Below, piece by piece: positions 23,657-36,451 of a stretch of DNA of 64,000 nucleotides (position 1 is its first letter; the number at the start of each line of letters is the position of its first letter). The translations under genes were made by a program, and so were the position numbers. The stretch lies in contig OX485805.1 of NCBI GenBank assembly GCA_950295325.1, positions 31,111,501-31,175,500 of the forward strand. Direction: 5' to 3'. The notes under the pieces are model-generated. The model was not told the DNA's origin and made no database searches. It was given only the letters and a program-made list of their open reading frames with translations. Source of the DNA: Polytrichum commune. Its lineage: Eukaryota; Streptophyta; Polytrichopsida; Polytrichales; Polytrichaceae.

Positions 23657-26028
23657 AGTGGTAGTGGTTTACTTTCTTTGGGTCTATTTCCATGGCAAAT
23701 ACATAATAAATGCTAACCGCCCACCTCCACGACCACCCCTTACCCCATCAACCTCCCTATTTTGCATGGTTCACCACCCTTTGGGGTGGTTGTTAAATCT
23801 CATGTGTCATCACTAGAGAGATTCGAAACCAAGGTATGAGGGGAAAGATGAGGAGGCAACTACCTTTAACACTATAATCCAAAGCTAAGAAGGATAGTAA
23901 TCACTTGAATTTCCACGTGAGCCCAAGACCTAAATCAATGATAGATCGCAATTTAGAAGACCGAAATCACCATCGAATACAACCACAAAGATTCGCACAA
24001 GACAAGTGTGAATGAAAAAAAAATCGTAGTTGTGGTTGATTGTGGTGGCTAACCATAACCACAACCTTGATTGTAAAATAATCGAGCCTTCAGCCAGAAA
24101 TTATATTTAATCATATTATATTTATTCTATTCTGTCATCTCTTGAGCTTTTTGTGAGGAGTTCTCTTCTTTTATCATCATCTTCACAGCATGGACGGCTA
24201 CAATTGAGAGATCTATCCCAGGCTGCATATCAGTGAATTATCTCCATAATGTCATGACTGAGAAAACTTTCATTTACAGAGAAAGTAAAATTACACACAC
24301 CTTAATGTAATGTCACCGGGAATTGTTCATCAAAAGAGTCAGCTACAGTTTCAGAAACCTTCCTCTCTCGCAAAGGAACATGGATGCAACAGATTCAAAA
24401 AGATAGAACGACCATCTGCAGTCTGCTTTTCAAGACGTCAAGTTAATCCAGACACGAAAACAAAGGATGCTGCTCTTGTAAGGACTTCAGCAATACTTGG
24501 AGGAAGTGGTTCTTAGAAACATGTTTGCAGTGTAGATATCAAGATTGAAATGTCGCTCACTTTCCACAAGAGTTGGTACAGTTCATTCGAAAACCCAGCC
24601 CAGTGAAATATTCAAATCTCACCATACCTGCTGATTTCTTGGAAACCTGCAAGTCAATCCTACTTCAAGAAACAAGTAAATAAGAGATACATGAGACGAT
24701 TCAGAAGAGAACTTACCACCACAAATCAGTACAATTAAGTACCGCATGCGGTTTAGAAAGTGCAAGTGAGCCACCTTAATTAAATAGGAAAAGAAAGTTC
24801 ATAAGGTCATGGTCCTAAATGCACACATCGAGGCCACCTTCCAACTATGGTATCATAGCAATGGAATGCAAACAGTTGTTTGCACAGTGATATTAATTAC
24901 AAAGTGTACCCAAATACATAGCAGGGCAGCAAGTGAAGGAAGTGTTGAATGTTTTTGAGCTGATGTTGGGTTACTATCGTTCAGACTCTTCTGCTGATTG
25001 TGGAAAAAGGCCCTGTGGTGCTCTCAGTGGAAGACCTAGAGAGGAGCCATTTTGCTTGTTTATTTTCTAGGTTGGAGTAGGAAATGGCGGTTGCATGAAC
25101 AATCTCAGGTGATCGGCAGCTACTTCAGTTGTTGAGAATATCACACTCTCTGATGTTTGTTAGTTCTACGATCACTGGTTTCTATGTACGTTGTGGATAA
25201 CTAGTCATGATTGATATGGAAGATGCTACTTTTACAGCTACTCTGCTTCGAGTATTTCCTTCCTTGATTTGTAATCCTTTTCAGTCGTACAAAAAGAACA
25301 CGAATATCCCATTCACAACTAATAAGACTAGGTACTTTACAACTGATCACAAACGACTATGTTCATGGTTAGCTTATGTGCTAAATCTATGTTTTTCTGT
25401 TGAATGTGTTCCTGCAACATCTGATTCTTGTCAGTGTCGTCTGTGTCGGAAGCTCTGTGAGCGGTGTTGCGTGTGGTCAGTTGTGATGACTTCGTTTGCA
25501 AATCAAGTCCGGTGCCAGGTGGCAGGTACTAATTTATTCATTAATAAGGCTGCTGTGGCAACCAGGTGCATTTCCTCAGTCCTTTATCGAATGAAACTGC
25601 TTTCCCTGCAAACATGCAAAAGGAGATTAACCAAGAGTTTCGACCCTGTCATGACGAGTGGCCACACTGGGGAATCCAAAAAACGTTTTCCACAGGTTAA
25701 CACTCTGGATGTTCGGCCAATTTACCCACAAATTTCACAGGTGATGCGCTGTAAGTTCCCTGTGATTAGCATTATAATTCGTATGATGGATCCAAGATTT
25801 GCATCTGAAAGAAAGTTAACGTAGTAGTAATTTCTTTCATCACAACTGGATAGATATTAGTGTAAATACATAATTAATTCAATGCAATGTGTACAAGGCA
25901 GTGTGGATCTAAATCACATCAAAGTGTATGTTCAATTTTAGCGCCTGATAGTCACATGGTAACTATTGAACATATGTGGTAGCTCCAAGTTCATGTAGTC
26001 CCTTTTCCGAACTGCCCACATGAATATA

Positions 26029-26060
<32 letters not shown>

Positions 26061-27410
26061 AAATATCACCTAACTTAGCATATTAGACTTGCTCAAGACT
26101 GATAGAAGCAATCACTGCAACTTGAGTTGGATAGAGAAATATCACCTGGGGAGATTGTGACACGTTCAGAACTAGATACAGAGCAAGCGTGGAACAGCAG
26201 CAAAGCGCTATTCTTGAATCTGCAAGTCATTCATTATGGATATTAAAAGGAGCAGCACCCTTCCAGATTGCTTTTGATCCCTGCAAACTGAAGTCTTTTA
26301 GCCTTAGAGGCGTGCAATACCATACGAAAATGTACTTTGAGAATCAGTAACATTATGGATATTTTATTTCACACAAGGCGCAATTGAAACGTGGCTTGCT
26401 TAACCCATGGATGACGTGGCAGTAAAATAAATATATTAAATTGTCTGCAGTTTGGATATTCAGATATGACTCGGTGGAGTGTGTTGAAGTTAATTTTGCA
26501 GCTGATGGTTTGGACATGGCGCATAATGTCAGATGGGTTGGACTCTATCGTCTGTCAAGGTCGCTTGCAATGTGCGTTTTTCTGAGCAAAAGATTTGTGG
26601 AGGTTGAGGGGAGAAGAAAGAGTTAACATACTAGGTTGCAACTTGAGCTGCTATATGTTTATGAAGTGTCTATTTAAATGAATAAAAGAAGTTGTTGGGC
26701 CAAGAAATGGCTCCTCACTGTCTATGCCTCCAGAGAGACCCACTTGAGGCCTTTTCCCACAATCAGCAGATTGTTCTGAACTAGTCGAGTGGTAACCCAA
26801 AATCAGCTCAAAGCACTTTCAACACTTTCTTCCTTCACTTGCCGCACTGGCTAGACTTGTAATCAATTTTTTGCTTGTTCGGTTTCTTGATTAAGTAGAA
26901 ACTTGCAGGTGTGGTGAGATTTGTGTCTCTGGGCTGGGTTTAACTCTTTGTGACAGTGTGAACGACATTGCAATCTCGATACATTGCAAACATGCTTCTA
27001 AGAATCTAATGCGCCATGGTACATCCTCCAAGTACTGCTGATGAAGTTTGTCCTAGAGCAGGATCCTCTGTTTTCATCCCTGGATTAAATACTTTAGGTC
27101 TTGAAGAGCAGAGTGCAGATAGTTGTTCTTGCTTTTTCAATCTGTTGTATCCACGACGTTACTGTGCGAGAGAGGTTGCAAATTTTTCTTTGTAAAATAG
27201 TACCTGGCTCTTCTGATGAACCAATACCTAGTTATATTACATAGAGAGATATGTGTAATTCTACTTTCTTTCTAACTGAAGATGCGCAGTCATGAAACTT
27301 TGTACGAGAGATCATGCGTCCACATGACAGAACATAATGTATGTGAAATAATTCGTTAATCTGACTGTCTTGAATGGTGTATTGTGCAGTGACCGCAGCT
27401 TATCATCATC
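23657..27410. other. Gene-poor stretch upstream of the repeat-peptide gene
   Basis: AT microsatellite at about 26023-26061. One longer open frame at 25207-25824 (+, 205 codons, Cys- and Ser-rich) has no domain, repeats or splice support. It is recorded only as a weak possibility. Nothing else recognised. Confidence 0.4.
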
Positions 27411-27965
27411 ATGGCTCAACTCCAAGCGCCGCTGATGCTTCTCTTGGCAATCTCTTTCTTGTTTATGTGTGCTGAAGGTCGTCTCGTGCCAACTCCGTGC
27501 TGGCAAGACCCCAATTGTCGTGAAGATCCTCACCCCCCTCGCCAACGAGCTGAATTGACACCAGAGGTAGTGGAGCCAAACAGATTGGTACCCACCCCAT
27601 GTTGCCAGGAAGATTCTCCCTCACTTGCTCGGAATCCAACATCCATGACCGACGTATTCGAGCCCACCAGGTTGGTGCCCACCCCACTTTGCCAGGACCC
27701 CAATTGCTGTGAAGATCCTCATCCTCTTGCTCGGGATCCAAAATCCGTGACCGAGGTCGTGGAGCCTACAACCGGGTTGTTGCCCACCCCGCGTTGCCAG
27801 GACCCCAATTGCCGTGAAGATCCTCATTCACCTGGTCTGATGAAGGTTCAAGTTCAGTTTGAGCCCAACAGATTAGTGCCCATCCCATGTTGGCAAGACC
27901 CGAATTGCCGTGAAGATCCTCATCCCCCAGGCCGCCTAGCATCCGTTGAGAAGGAGGATGTCTAG
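27411..27965 (+). CDS. Secreted Cys/Pro-rich tandem-repeat protein, possible peptide precursor
   Basis: 184 residues from an ATG in the context CATCATCATGGCT. Residues 1-23 (MAQLQAPLMLLLAISFLFMC AEG) are a clear secretory signal. The remainder is five repeats of about 30-35 residues built on RLVPTPCWQDPNCREDPHPP, separated by acidic linkers ending VEPN/VFEPT. Repeat 2 is shortened and lacks the QDPNC block; repeat 4 starts GLLPTPRC. Each full unit has two or three cysteines. Signal peptide plus near-identical short repeats is the layout of multi-copy secreted peptide precursors or extracellular repeat proteins, but I recognise no named family. A decayed inverted copy lies at 22796-23285. Single exon; the reading frame is strongly supported by the repeat conservation. 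Confidence 0.75.
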   Translation: MAQLQAPLMLLLAISFLFMCAEGRLVPTPCWQDPNCREDPHPPRQRAELTPEVVEPNRLVPTPCCQEDSPSLARNPTSMTDVFEPTRLVPTPLCQDPNCCEDPHPLARDPKSVTEVVEPTTGLLPTPRCQDPNCREDPHSPGLMKVQVQFEPNRLVPIPCWQDPNCREDPHPPGRLASVEKEDV

Positions 27966-27999
27966 ACTTTAAATAGACACACTGGAACGAAAAAGTTAT

Positions 28000-28916
28000 A
28001 GTTGCACCGTATTCGTGTAAGAGAATGCGGGCATGCATGTTGTAAAATGTGGATGTTTATAAGAACTAATTCAGAAATGTAAAACAGAGCGCGGCTGCCT
28101 GAGATCCATGTAAATATACATTCATAAATTTATGATCTGTGTCACAGATTGCGTGCGCCTATCCTTGCCTGAATTGTATTGGAAATGTGTTTCCTGTGGT
28201 CTATTGTCATTTTTTTCTTCTTGAATTGCGTGATGAATTGCCACTTCGCCACATATTGTGTAAGACTTTTGTATTTCTTCAGTGCTTTATCGAAGGGGAA
28301 GGGCATTAAGTGGAAATTGGATGAAATTCTCGTATGTCCTTGTTTACCAGATTGGGAAAAACACTATGTATGAAATTCCTTGCATCCACAAATCTCCGCA
28401 CAACAAGAGGGAGTGAGTGCCTAGCATGCATAGGGCCCTGAGTTTCATTAGGGTTGAGGAGCCTATTCCCAATCAGGACCCAATTGGTAATCCATTGGAT
28501 ACCAAAATTTTGATCAAGTTAATATTGAATTTTGATATGGTTGGGACTAAATCTCAATAAGGTTGGAACCAATAGTGCCATGACACATGTCTTAGTTTTG
28601 AGTTCTAAAGTGAGGAGGAATGAGCGGCTATGGTAGACTTTAGACATTGCTAAGATGTTCAGACCAACTTTTGGCTTCAAAATTTTATAGTCTTTTCAAT
28701 TTAAGGAATAAAATTATCAAAAAATTGGCAGTTATCTTTATTTTTATCTTCCTACACAAGAAAGATTTGCACCGCTTTTTATTTTTCCAAATATGGCGTA
28801 GTTATGTGCACCTCAACTTTACTTTCGTCTCGATATCTAAGATGTGGTAGATGTAGTGTTTACAGTACACTAAATATAATATTTAGTATTTGATTATATT
28901 TAATGTTGTTACCACC
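28000..28916. other. 3' region of the repeat-peptide gene and AT-rich spacer
   Basis: About the first 130 bp is the 3' untranslated region that is also found beside the decayed copy at 22.8 kb. Beyond that nothing is recognised. Confidence 0.45.
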
Positions 28917-30565
28917 TGTCGCGCACCTCTCTACAAGTGCCTGCAACATCATGGGCATAAGGGGGACCCCAGAGTAATACCCGAGACTTGTGCCGCCATA
29001 AGTGAAAGGGCCCAAGTGTTTCTAGTATGGGTGAGGGCCCTAGGTGTTGAGAATGCCTCCCACCCACGGAGTGTAGGAGTCACAAGGGTTAGGCCATCAA
29101 CATTGGGTAGCTTATGACGTCTGGATTCTATAATGCTCAAGAACTTTCCCAATTGGAGGTGTGAGCTAGGAAATATGGCAATTTGAATGGGGTGTTGCCT
29201 AAGACCAATGCCCAACACTCCAAGGGCGTTGTCATGGACAGCAGTGACCCGAGAGTGGCGCCCATGACTGCCGAGGTTAGAATAGTCATAAATCATGCAG
29301 TATTTGCTTGAATGGGACAAGTGAGGAGTCTATCGAAATCTACGCAAAGAGTAATTGCCGATGAAGGGGTCACTTGATAGAATTGGAGATTAGACAATGA
29401 AATTATGGAGGTTTGAAGCTGCTGGGGAGCTCCAGTCCCAACGGCTAAGGGAAAACGTCTACATGGCCCCAACTCTAAGGAGAGAGACAAAATGTTACTT
29501 GATGGTGGGATCAGGGCCTTGCCCAAAGTCCTCGAGGCTTATATGGGAAGGTGGCTTTGTCGACCGATCCCGCCCGCTACAATACCACACAGTGTCGCAC
29601 ACCTCTCCATGAGGAGTGCTTGAAATACCATGAGTATAAAGGAGAACCCAGAGTAACACTTGAGATTTGTGGCGCTGTTGGTGGGATGGCCAAAGTGATC
29701 CTAATCTGGGTGAGGGCCCCGAATATTGGGAACACCTCCCACCCACGGAGACTAGGAGTCACGAGGGTATGACCATTAGCTATACATAGCTTATGGCGTG
29801 CAGATTCTAGAATGTTCAAGAATACCTCAATCGGAGGTGTGAGTTAGGAGATATGACAATTTGAGTGTGACGCTGTTGTGGGATAACATCTTGGTACAAC
29901 AATGGTCTGGGAGTGGCTCCCGGAATTGCCAAGATTTAAACATGCATAACTTCTTGAATACTTGTCTGAATGGGACAAGCAAGGAATCCATCGGCATCTA
30001 CGTGATGATCAAGTAAAAATTGAACTTTTATGAATGGAAGTCCACATCTAAGCATTGGTTATTAATTAAGAAGAGAGTCCCGAATGCAAAAGTAGGAGGG
30101 TTGGTCCCCTTCTTATGGACTAAAAGGTCCACAGTATGAGGTGCTAATCATTCGCATGGCGGAATGCAAAGGGTTAGCATTCGTGATCTTTGCTAGAATT
30201 GAAAATGTTCAAGATTGTTAAGGGACATTAGCAAGGGTTGCGACACACAACCTCCATGGGCGTTGGCTCAATGTGGGGGCAAAATTGTGGAGTATGCTTC
30301 GGGTTGTTGTGGTGTTGCTCCGGCAACGCGATAATTAACTCAAGATTGGACTTCTATGAATGGAAATACATATTTATCCATTGGCTACCTACTAAAGGGA
30401 GAGTTCAAAATACATGTGTAAGGGGGCTTGGTAACCAAACTATAAGCTTGGAGGTTGGTATGGGGAGCTAGCCATGCGCGTATGTGGGATGTGCAGGGTT
30501 AGCGATTGTGACACTTGCTAGACGGTGAAGATAAGTTAAGGATCGCTAGCAAGGATCGCGACACC
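28917..30565. repeat. Repeat block related to 4224-5670, two partial units in tandem
   Basis: 28917-29160 and 29588-29830 both begin TGTCGCRCACCTCTC and run through GTGCCTGCAACATCATGGGC-like and TCCCACCCACGGAG-like sequence, matching 4722-4960. The end motif AGCAAGGGTTGCGACA closes near 30245, and a variant AGCAAGGATCGCGACA near 30564. Short frames inside are shadows of the repeat. Confidence 0.55.
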
Positions 30566-30639
30566 ACCCTAACTACCCTGCTCAACACTTATTTATAAGT
30601 CGTTGACAATTAGTGTTAAAAATAAATGTGCCACTATAT

Positions 30640-30930
30640 TCTCTACTGCCACCTCCCATCCTGTGAAGCATGAAATTGACTGGACTTGCAATTTTAGGGA
30701 TGATGCCCCATCATCTCGCTCGCTGATCTCTCATCTGCCAAAGTCAATGGCATTTTTTTTCCATATCCTTACTAATACTAGATTCAAACATGTAGCTTCC
30801 ACATATTACCATAGTTGATATTTAGTGTTTGAGTTTACATTTACTGTTACTTACTTTCAAAGGGCTATTGTCATTTAGTGTATGTGTTCATATTTAGTGA
30901 ATCAAACACTAAATACCTTTTTTAGTGTAA
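30640..30930 (+). repeat. Dispersed repeat, inverted copy at 55200-55530
   Basis: GATATTTAGTGTTTGAGTTT, then ACATTTA.TGTTACTTACT and TTTAGTGTATG.GTTCAT are shared with the complement of 55200-55390. Similarity extends upstream through CCTTACTAATACTA. Ends of the TTTAGTGTAG type link it to the small MITEs at 23311 and 36234. Confidence 0.5.
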
Positions 30931-33900
30931 TGATCAAGGTCGAGACATCCATAGTCGACCAAATCCATTTAATCGCTCACTAGGGTACATGTAATGCTGA
31001 CATAGATCAAATCCATATTTTTTAGGCGAATGGAGCTAAGATTTATGTGGTGGCAACTTGTGAGTAATTACCCTCATAATAGTTTTGACAACTATTCTAG
31101 CCAAGAATTAGCATTTAGATAAGTGGTTATGAGTTAACCTATAATCGACTGTGTGTACTAGTAAACTTTACCACTCAAAATTTGTAGCAATTTCCATATT
31201 CATGGAATTTCAAAAAAATTGCATGCTCTTTAGAAAACAATTCTCCATTGTTACTCCTCCTGAACATCCGCAAACTCTCTTATTTTAGCGGTTATGTGAT
31301 GCCTCAACCTTACATCTATAATCATCTTAGATACTAGACAGAGTGATGAACTTCTTGGTACTTGGATAGGGTCGAACATTTCTTTATATATTTAGAGGGG
31401 CCATTCTTGGATGTCCTACTCTCTCCCGGACACTGTCAAGGGAGAACTGTCAGTTAGTTACAGATAAACCGGTTGAGTTTGAGAAATGACTGGTTGAAGT
31501 TTGAGACTTCAAGAGAATTACTGATCATTTTAGAGGAATCTATAGAATATACCTCTAATGAATAAACCAAACCGGAAGATGTCAACATATAACCGGTTGG
31601 ATTAAGAATCACTAGGATCTTGATCGACTATGCCCAAAAACTTCCCGGGCACTGCTCCTGGAGACTGCAGTTGTCTATTGTGCCTTGGGCATCAACATAC
31701 ATAACATTGTGGCACTTACTACATGGTCTCAATCATAGTTCACCATGGTGACCCTCGAGAAAGGAGCCCATTAGTCACGTGGATAAATAAACCTGGTAAT
31801 TACCATATTCAATGTTTCGGTAATTCAATTTGAGTGCAAAACCAAAGGACTCTTTTGAGAAGGCTTAGAAATGAAAATCGTTCTATGAAAATGCAATTTC
31901 AGTGTTGAAGTGTTGTGCGTGTACATGTGCAAGGGGAGGAACCAATAGCCTTTCATTCTGACAGACATAACAACTATGCTAATCACCTATGTTTGAGAGA
32001 CTATAGAAACTTTTCTAGAAACATTAATAAAGAAGAAGAACGTAGGTCGAAGAGATGCCCTAACTAATCCCTATCCTCCACCACAATCATAGTTGCTTAT
32101 GAATCGCATTAGTTAATGAACACTTCATTGTTGAAAAGATCATGCCGCATCCAAAGCCCTTATCGGTACCAACAATGGTCTCTTTGCAGTGTACATGCAT
32201 AAGAGTAAACATATACATGTTGATAAAGAATAATCATGTGACAGGGATACAGACACAAATACGTTTTACAATGTTCAAGAGCCTGTCAAAAAGTTTTGTA
32301 TTTGTGAGTAATGGGAGGGCAACCTTGGGAATCGTCAAGTTGGTGTCATATTTGCCATCACAAATTTGTAGAATATGTGGGATATCAAGTAGTAATCAAT
32401 TCTAGCACCAAACAATACATGGTCCAACATTCACTCCGATCTGTCGCATATTCATCCACACCATATACCATACTTGTGCCATGCTCTCGCTTATCTTTTG
32501 CATGCTCTCCTTGTATGTGAATCCTTGACATGCTACTCGATTGAAGCTCTCAGAGCATGCCCTTGCAGATTTCACTGCTAGGGTCATGGTCATTGTCTAC
32601 TTGCAGATTCATGGCCACTGAAGGAGTTGAGTTGACTAATTTTTGGTGTAATTTGGCCACTAATTGGGGTGATCTGATGTTGAGAGGTTGTGGCAATGCA
32701 TCTTCAAGAGAAACCTGATGAAATTACCTGGTTTCAGATGGTTGTCATTCAGGAAAATGAACTAATGAAACAATAAGGATGTGATTTTTGGAAAAAAAAT
32801 TAGCGAGAATGATTGTCTGGTATGAGCTTTGAAAATTATGAATTTTTGCAACTGATTGTTACAAATTTTGCCTTTACTACATTGGAGCTCATGTACCATT
32901 GGTGGACAGACTTGGCTTCATGTGCCTCCATGGTCCAGGTGACCAAATCAGCGTATTCATTTATCATTTCTTAATGAGCTACCATGTCTATATCACACTG
33001 AGTACCACATTTTCATGCATGAATATCAGTGTACAGACACAACGTGACCTTCAAAAACTTGCAGATATTCTTGCGTCCTCAAGCTTTTGTGGTGGCGTCT
33101 GAGGCCATGGATGGGGGAGTCCGTCCACCATGCAAGGGAGGTTTTTGTGCCACTGAACTTGACCCAAAGTCTGGTGAAAATCGTTTTGAGTCACTCCTGT
33201 GTGTTGAAGTCACCTGATACCTCAGTCACTCAGGCATGCAATATGTGGTGTTGCCTTCCATCTGCCAGAAGCAATGCCTTGCTCACACGTGTTGAAGCAC
33301 CAGAGCGGGTCAAGTAGGAGCACGTGGACCCACTTGGGATTGCTGATGAAGCAAGGCTGGAGATCGCAACCTGCAAGAACTTATCAAAACTGTCGATATT
33401 ATTGTTGCGGGTACTAACATCAGCCGATCCCCCGTGACCGGCCAAATTTTCTCGATACCATTAGTTTTTGAGGTTTCTTGAGATACGATAATATGCTTGT
33501 CCATCCATTTATAGTCAAAATTGTTCATTGTCCACCAATCGTGCTATGATGGTTCACTTTTTGAAAGTAGGCTTGGTCAATGGGTGAATTTGAGAATGTT
33601 TCGATGTGTGTGCATGTTTTCGTAGTAAAAAATGGTGGGGTAATTACTTGGGGCATAATTTCATGTGCCATCTACACTGACAATGTAACGCTAAGTCCCT
33701 TGATAGAATGGGAGCATTTAAATATGGAGCAATTTGTTTTTGTCTGCATCGGTCTTTATCACCAGTTTTGGGAAGCTCAAAGCATTTTTATTTGTGGTAT
33801 TGCCCTCTCAAGGCTAGGGTGAAAACCCCCGTACACTGGTTCTTTGTTGGCAGGGCTGTGGTCATCCAATAAGGAACCAATGTATGGGTTGGATTGCCTC

Positions 33901-36233
33901 CCCCCCCCTTTGTCATTTGGATGTGCCAAAATGACTCAAATCTATGGTCTCACCTTTTTGGTTTTTGTGCTTCACAAGCTTGTTTTTGCACGTCATGGCG
34001 GTTTGACCAGGTGTTTTAGGCTTGTTTTAGGTGTCGTTCCTTTGGTTACCTTTCTTGGTTTGATTATTAGTCTTCTCAAGTCTTGTTCTTATTTTCAGTA
34101 TGTGCCTTGGCGAGAGCAACTTCTTGTTTTGAGGTTTAGTGTCTTGGTTGTATTTTTGTACTTAAATGAGACGAGTTCTCATTTGCTTCAAAAGATAAGA
34201 TCTAAATATTTAAAACCACTTAAATTATCAAGTGGCATCATCCATTTTAATTGTTGATTCCATATGAGCCAATCCCTTAAGACCTTAAAGCTTGCAACTA
34301 TTATTATGAGATAATCTTTTAACAACCATTGAAGAGTTTTGACTCAGACATCTCAAAAGAACTTCTTCAACACCTTCAAATGCAAGGTCCTAAGGTTTTT
34401 ATTTAATTTTTAAATTATTTGTGTGTGTGTGTGTGTGTGTGTGTGTGATGGAGACAATCTCAAGATTAGTGGAATTTGAGGCTTTGCCATCAGTAGCTTG
34501 TGACACTATCTTTTGGTTGCCTTGGTTTTGGGTGTTTGATAACTTGATGGTGGTTGGGGGGTTGTTTATGAAGTTTATTCTTGGCTAGTGACTTGGTGGA
34601 TGGTTTGTGATGGTTGGCCTCTCTCTTCTCTTGGTTTTAGGCTTCTTTGACATGGCGGTGTGGCATGATTGAGGGGCTCTACCTCCCCTCAAAGTGATTT
34701 GGCTTGTTAGATCATGCTTGGTGTTGGCCTTTTGTCTCTAAAATATATGAATTAATTTTCTTTTAATCACAACAACAAGGACAAGATGAAGTGTATACTT
34801 CAAGGGACATATCTCCCAGTCATGTTAGGTAGGGCTCATTCTGAGGCTCATTTCTTGAGTATGACCATCCTTTCACCCACAATGACTTGCATATGTTTCT
34901 AAAACAATTACTTTAGAGATGTTGAAGGAGTTTTTTTGGATGGCAAAATTTCCCACTTGTAGCTATTTTGATACCTTATATTGCTTGAAGAGTCCCCTTG
35001 GGCCATTTTGTAGGTCAAACTTGAATTCTACCTTGCTAATGTTTTTCAATTGCTTTTGAGCTCAACTAATGAAGTAGTAATAGAAACAAATCTAGAAAAA
35101 ATTCACAATTTGAGGGCTTTTTTGTAATTGCATTTACAAGTTCTATGGGTAACATGTTTAAGATTTCAAGTTCACTACATTGCTTTTTAAAAAAAAAATC
35201 AACTTTTGTATTTAGAAACTATAGCTAAACTTGACCTTACCATTGTATTCTTATACAAAATGTGTTTCATAGTTTTTGATGTTTTGTGAGTTTTAGAATT
35301 GATTCGTACCTTTGTACGATTTTATTCTTTAATCTCATGCTCTTCAATTATTGAAGTTGATATTTTTAATCAAATCCAAAAGTTAATTATTTGATATGTT
35401 CTTTTTAGTGATATATAATAAATGAAGAAGATAATCAACATTTTGTGATGAAATCAAAGGTGCAATATATGGTTGACCAACTGGAAATAGGCTTTGGCAA
35501 TAAAGGATCCAAGTCCTACACCATATCCAGCAATCAACTACCAACATTTTTACATGGATTTCAAAGTGTTCAAACATCATATTGTTTTTATATGATACAT
35601 TATTTAAAAAGGGACCAAGGTCATTGGATTTCTATTTCTGGCCAATCTCCACCATATCATAGGATGCCTAATTCTAACCATCAGTCTAAAGTAACACATT
35701 TTGATCAATTTGACTGACTAGTATGGATTAATCCTAACGACTTGAAAGAAAATGCTTCTAAATTCACTTTGTGATGATAATGAATAGTTTTTTATTTCCC
35801 TTTCTTATAGATGTAGTCTTAAATCATCCTCCAAAACTCTCTTTTGTTTGGCAAATCCAAATTAGATCTCCAAGCCACACCTTATGACACATCTTTCGTA
35901 TGAGATCTTCCTAACGTGCTTATAGGGTTCAATTCTACATTATGGTCTGCCAATAACCAACACCCCTATGTCCATTTCTTATGATTAAATAATATTCCTA
36001 ACTTCATAGGAGGGAAATGAACAGGCCCAATGTGGAATTTGGCACACTACAACACAAGCATTGTGACCCGAAATAGCATCCCGTAAAACAAAACCATAAG
36101 CTGATCAACATCCAACCTCATGGTGTTCTAAAAGTAAAATCTTTGTGCACATGGATTCTCATTGAATTGCAGAGCTAAGCTGCAAGGTCTAACTTATATG
36201 TATCTCCCTTTACAGTGTACAATGAACCCGCTA
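30931..36233. other. 5.3-kb gene-empty AT-rich stretch
   Basis: Contains a (GT)n microsatellite at 34421-34448. Open frames such as 33844-34257 (+) are hydrophobic by composition only and have no domain or splice support. No gene, RNA or element with clear ends was recognised. Confidence 0.45.
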
Positions 36234-36451
36234 CTACACTAAATGTTATTTTTTTATTGTCACTTACTATTTGGAGTTACGCAATGCTATATCTATTTAC
36301 TGTACATCTCGTTTTTTGGTCAAGAAAGGTCAAATTGGTTGTTTGGACATTATAAAACATGAACATCTTTACTTGATGAAAATTTTACATTAAAAGTAAA
36401 AGGATACAACATTGTGTAACTCCAAATAGTAAGTGACAATATTTAGTGTAG
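36234..36451. mobile_element. 218-bp foldback MITE
   Basis: The left end CTACACTAAAT, followed by ATTGTCACTTACTATTTGGA and GTTAC, is repeated as its complement at the right end. The left arm has a 15-bp T-rich insertion. The arms are about 45-50 bp, so the single strand would fold into a long hairpin. The CTACACTAAAT terminus is shared with other small elements in the window. No clear target duplication. Confidence 0.6.

Noticed and set aside
25207-25824. 205-codon open frame
   Set aside because: No recognisable domain, signal or repeat, and flanked by non-coding DNA. Kept only as a remark, not as a gene.
33844-34257. 137-codon hydrophobic frame
   Set aside because: T-rich composition makes Leu/Phe/Val codons. 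No organised membrane topology, start context or neighbours.
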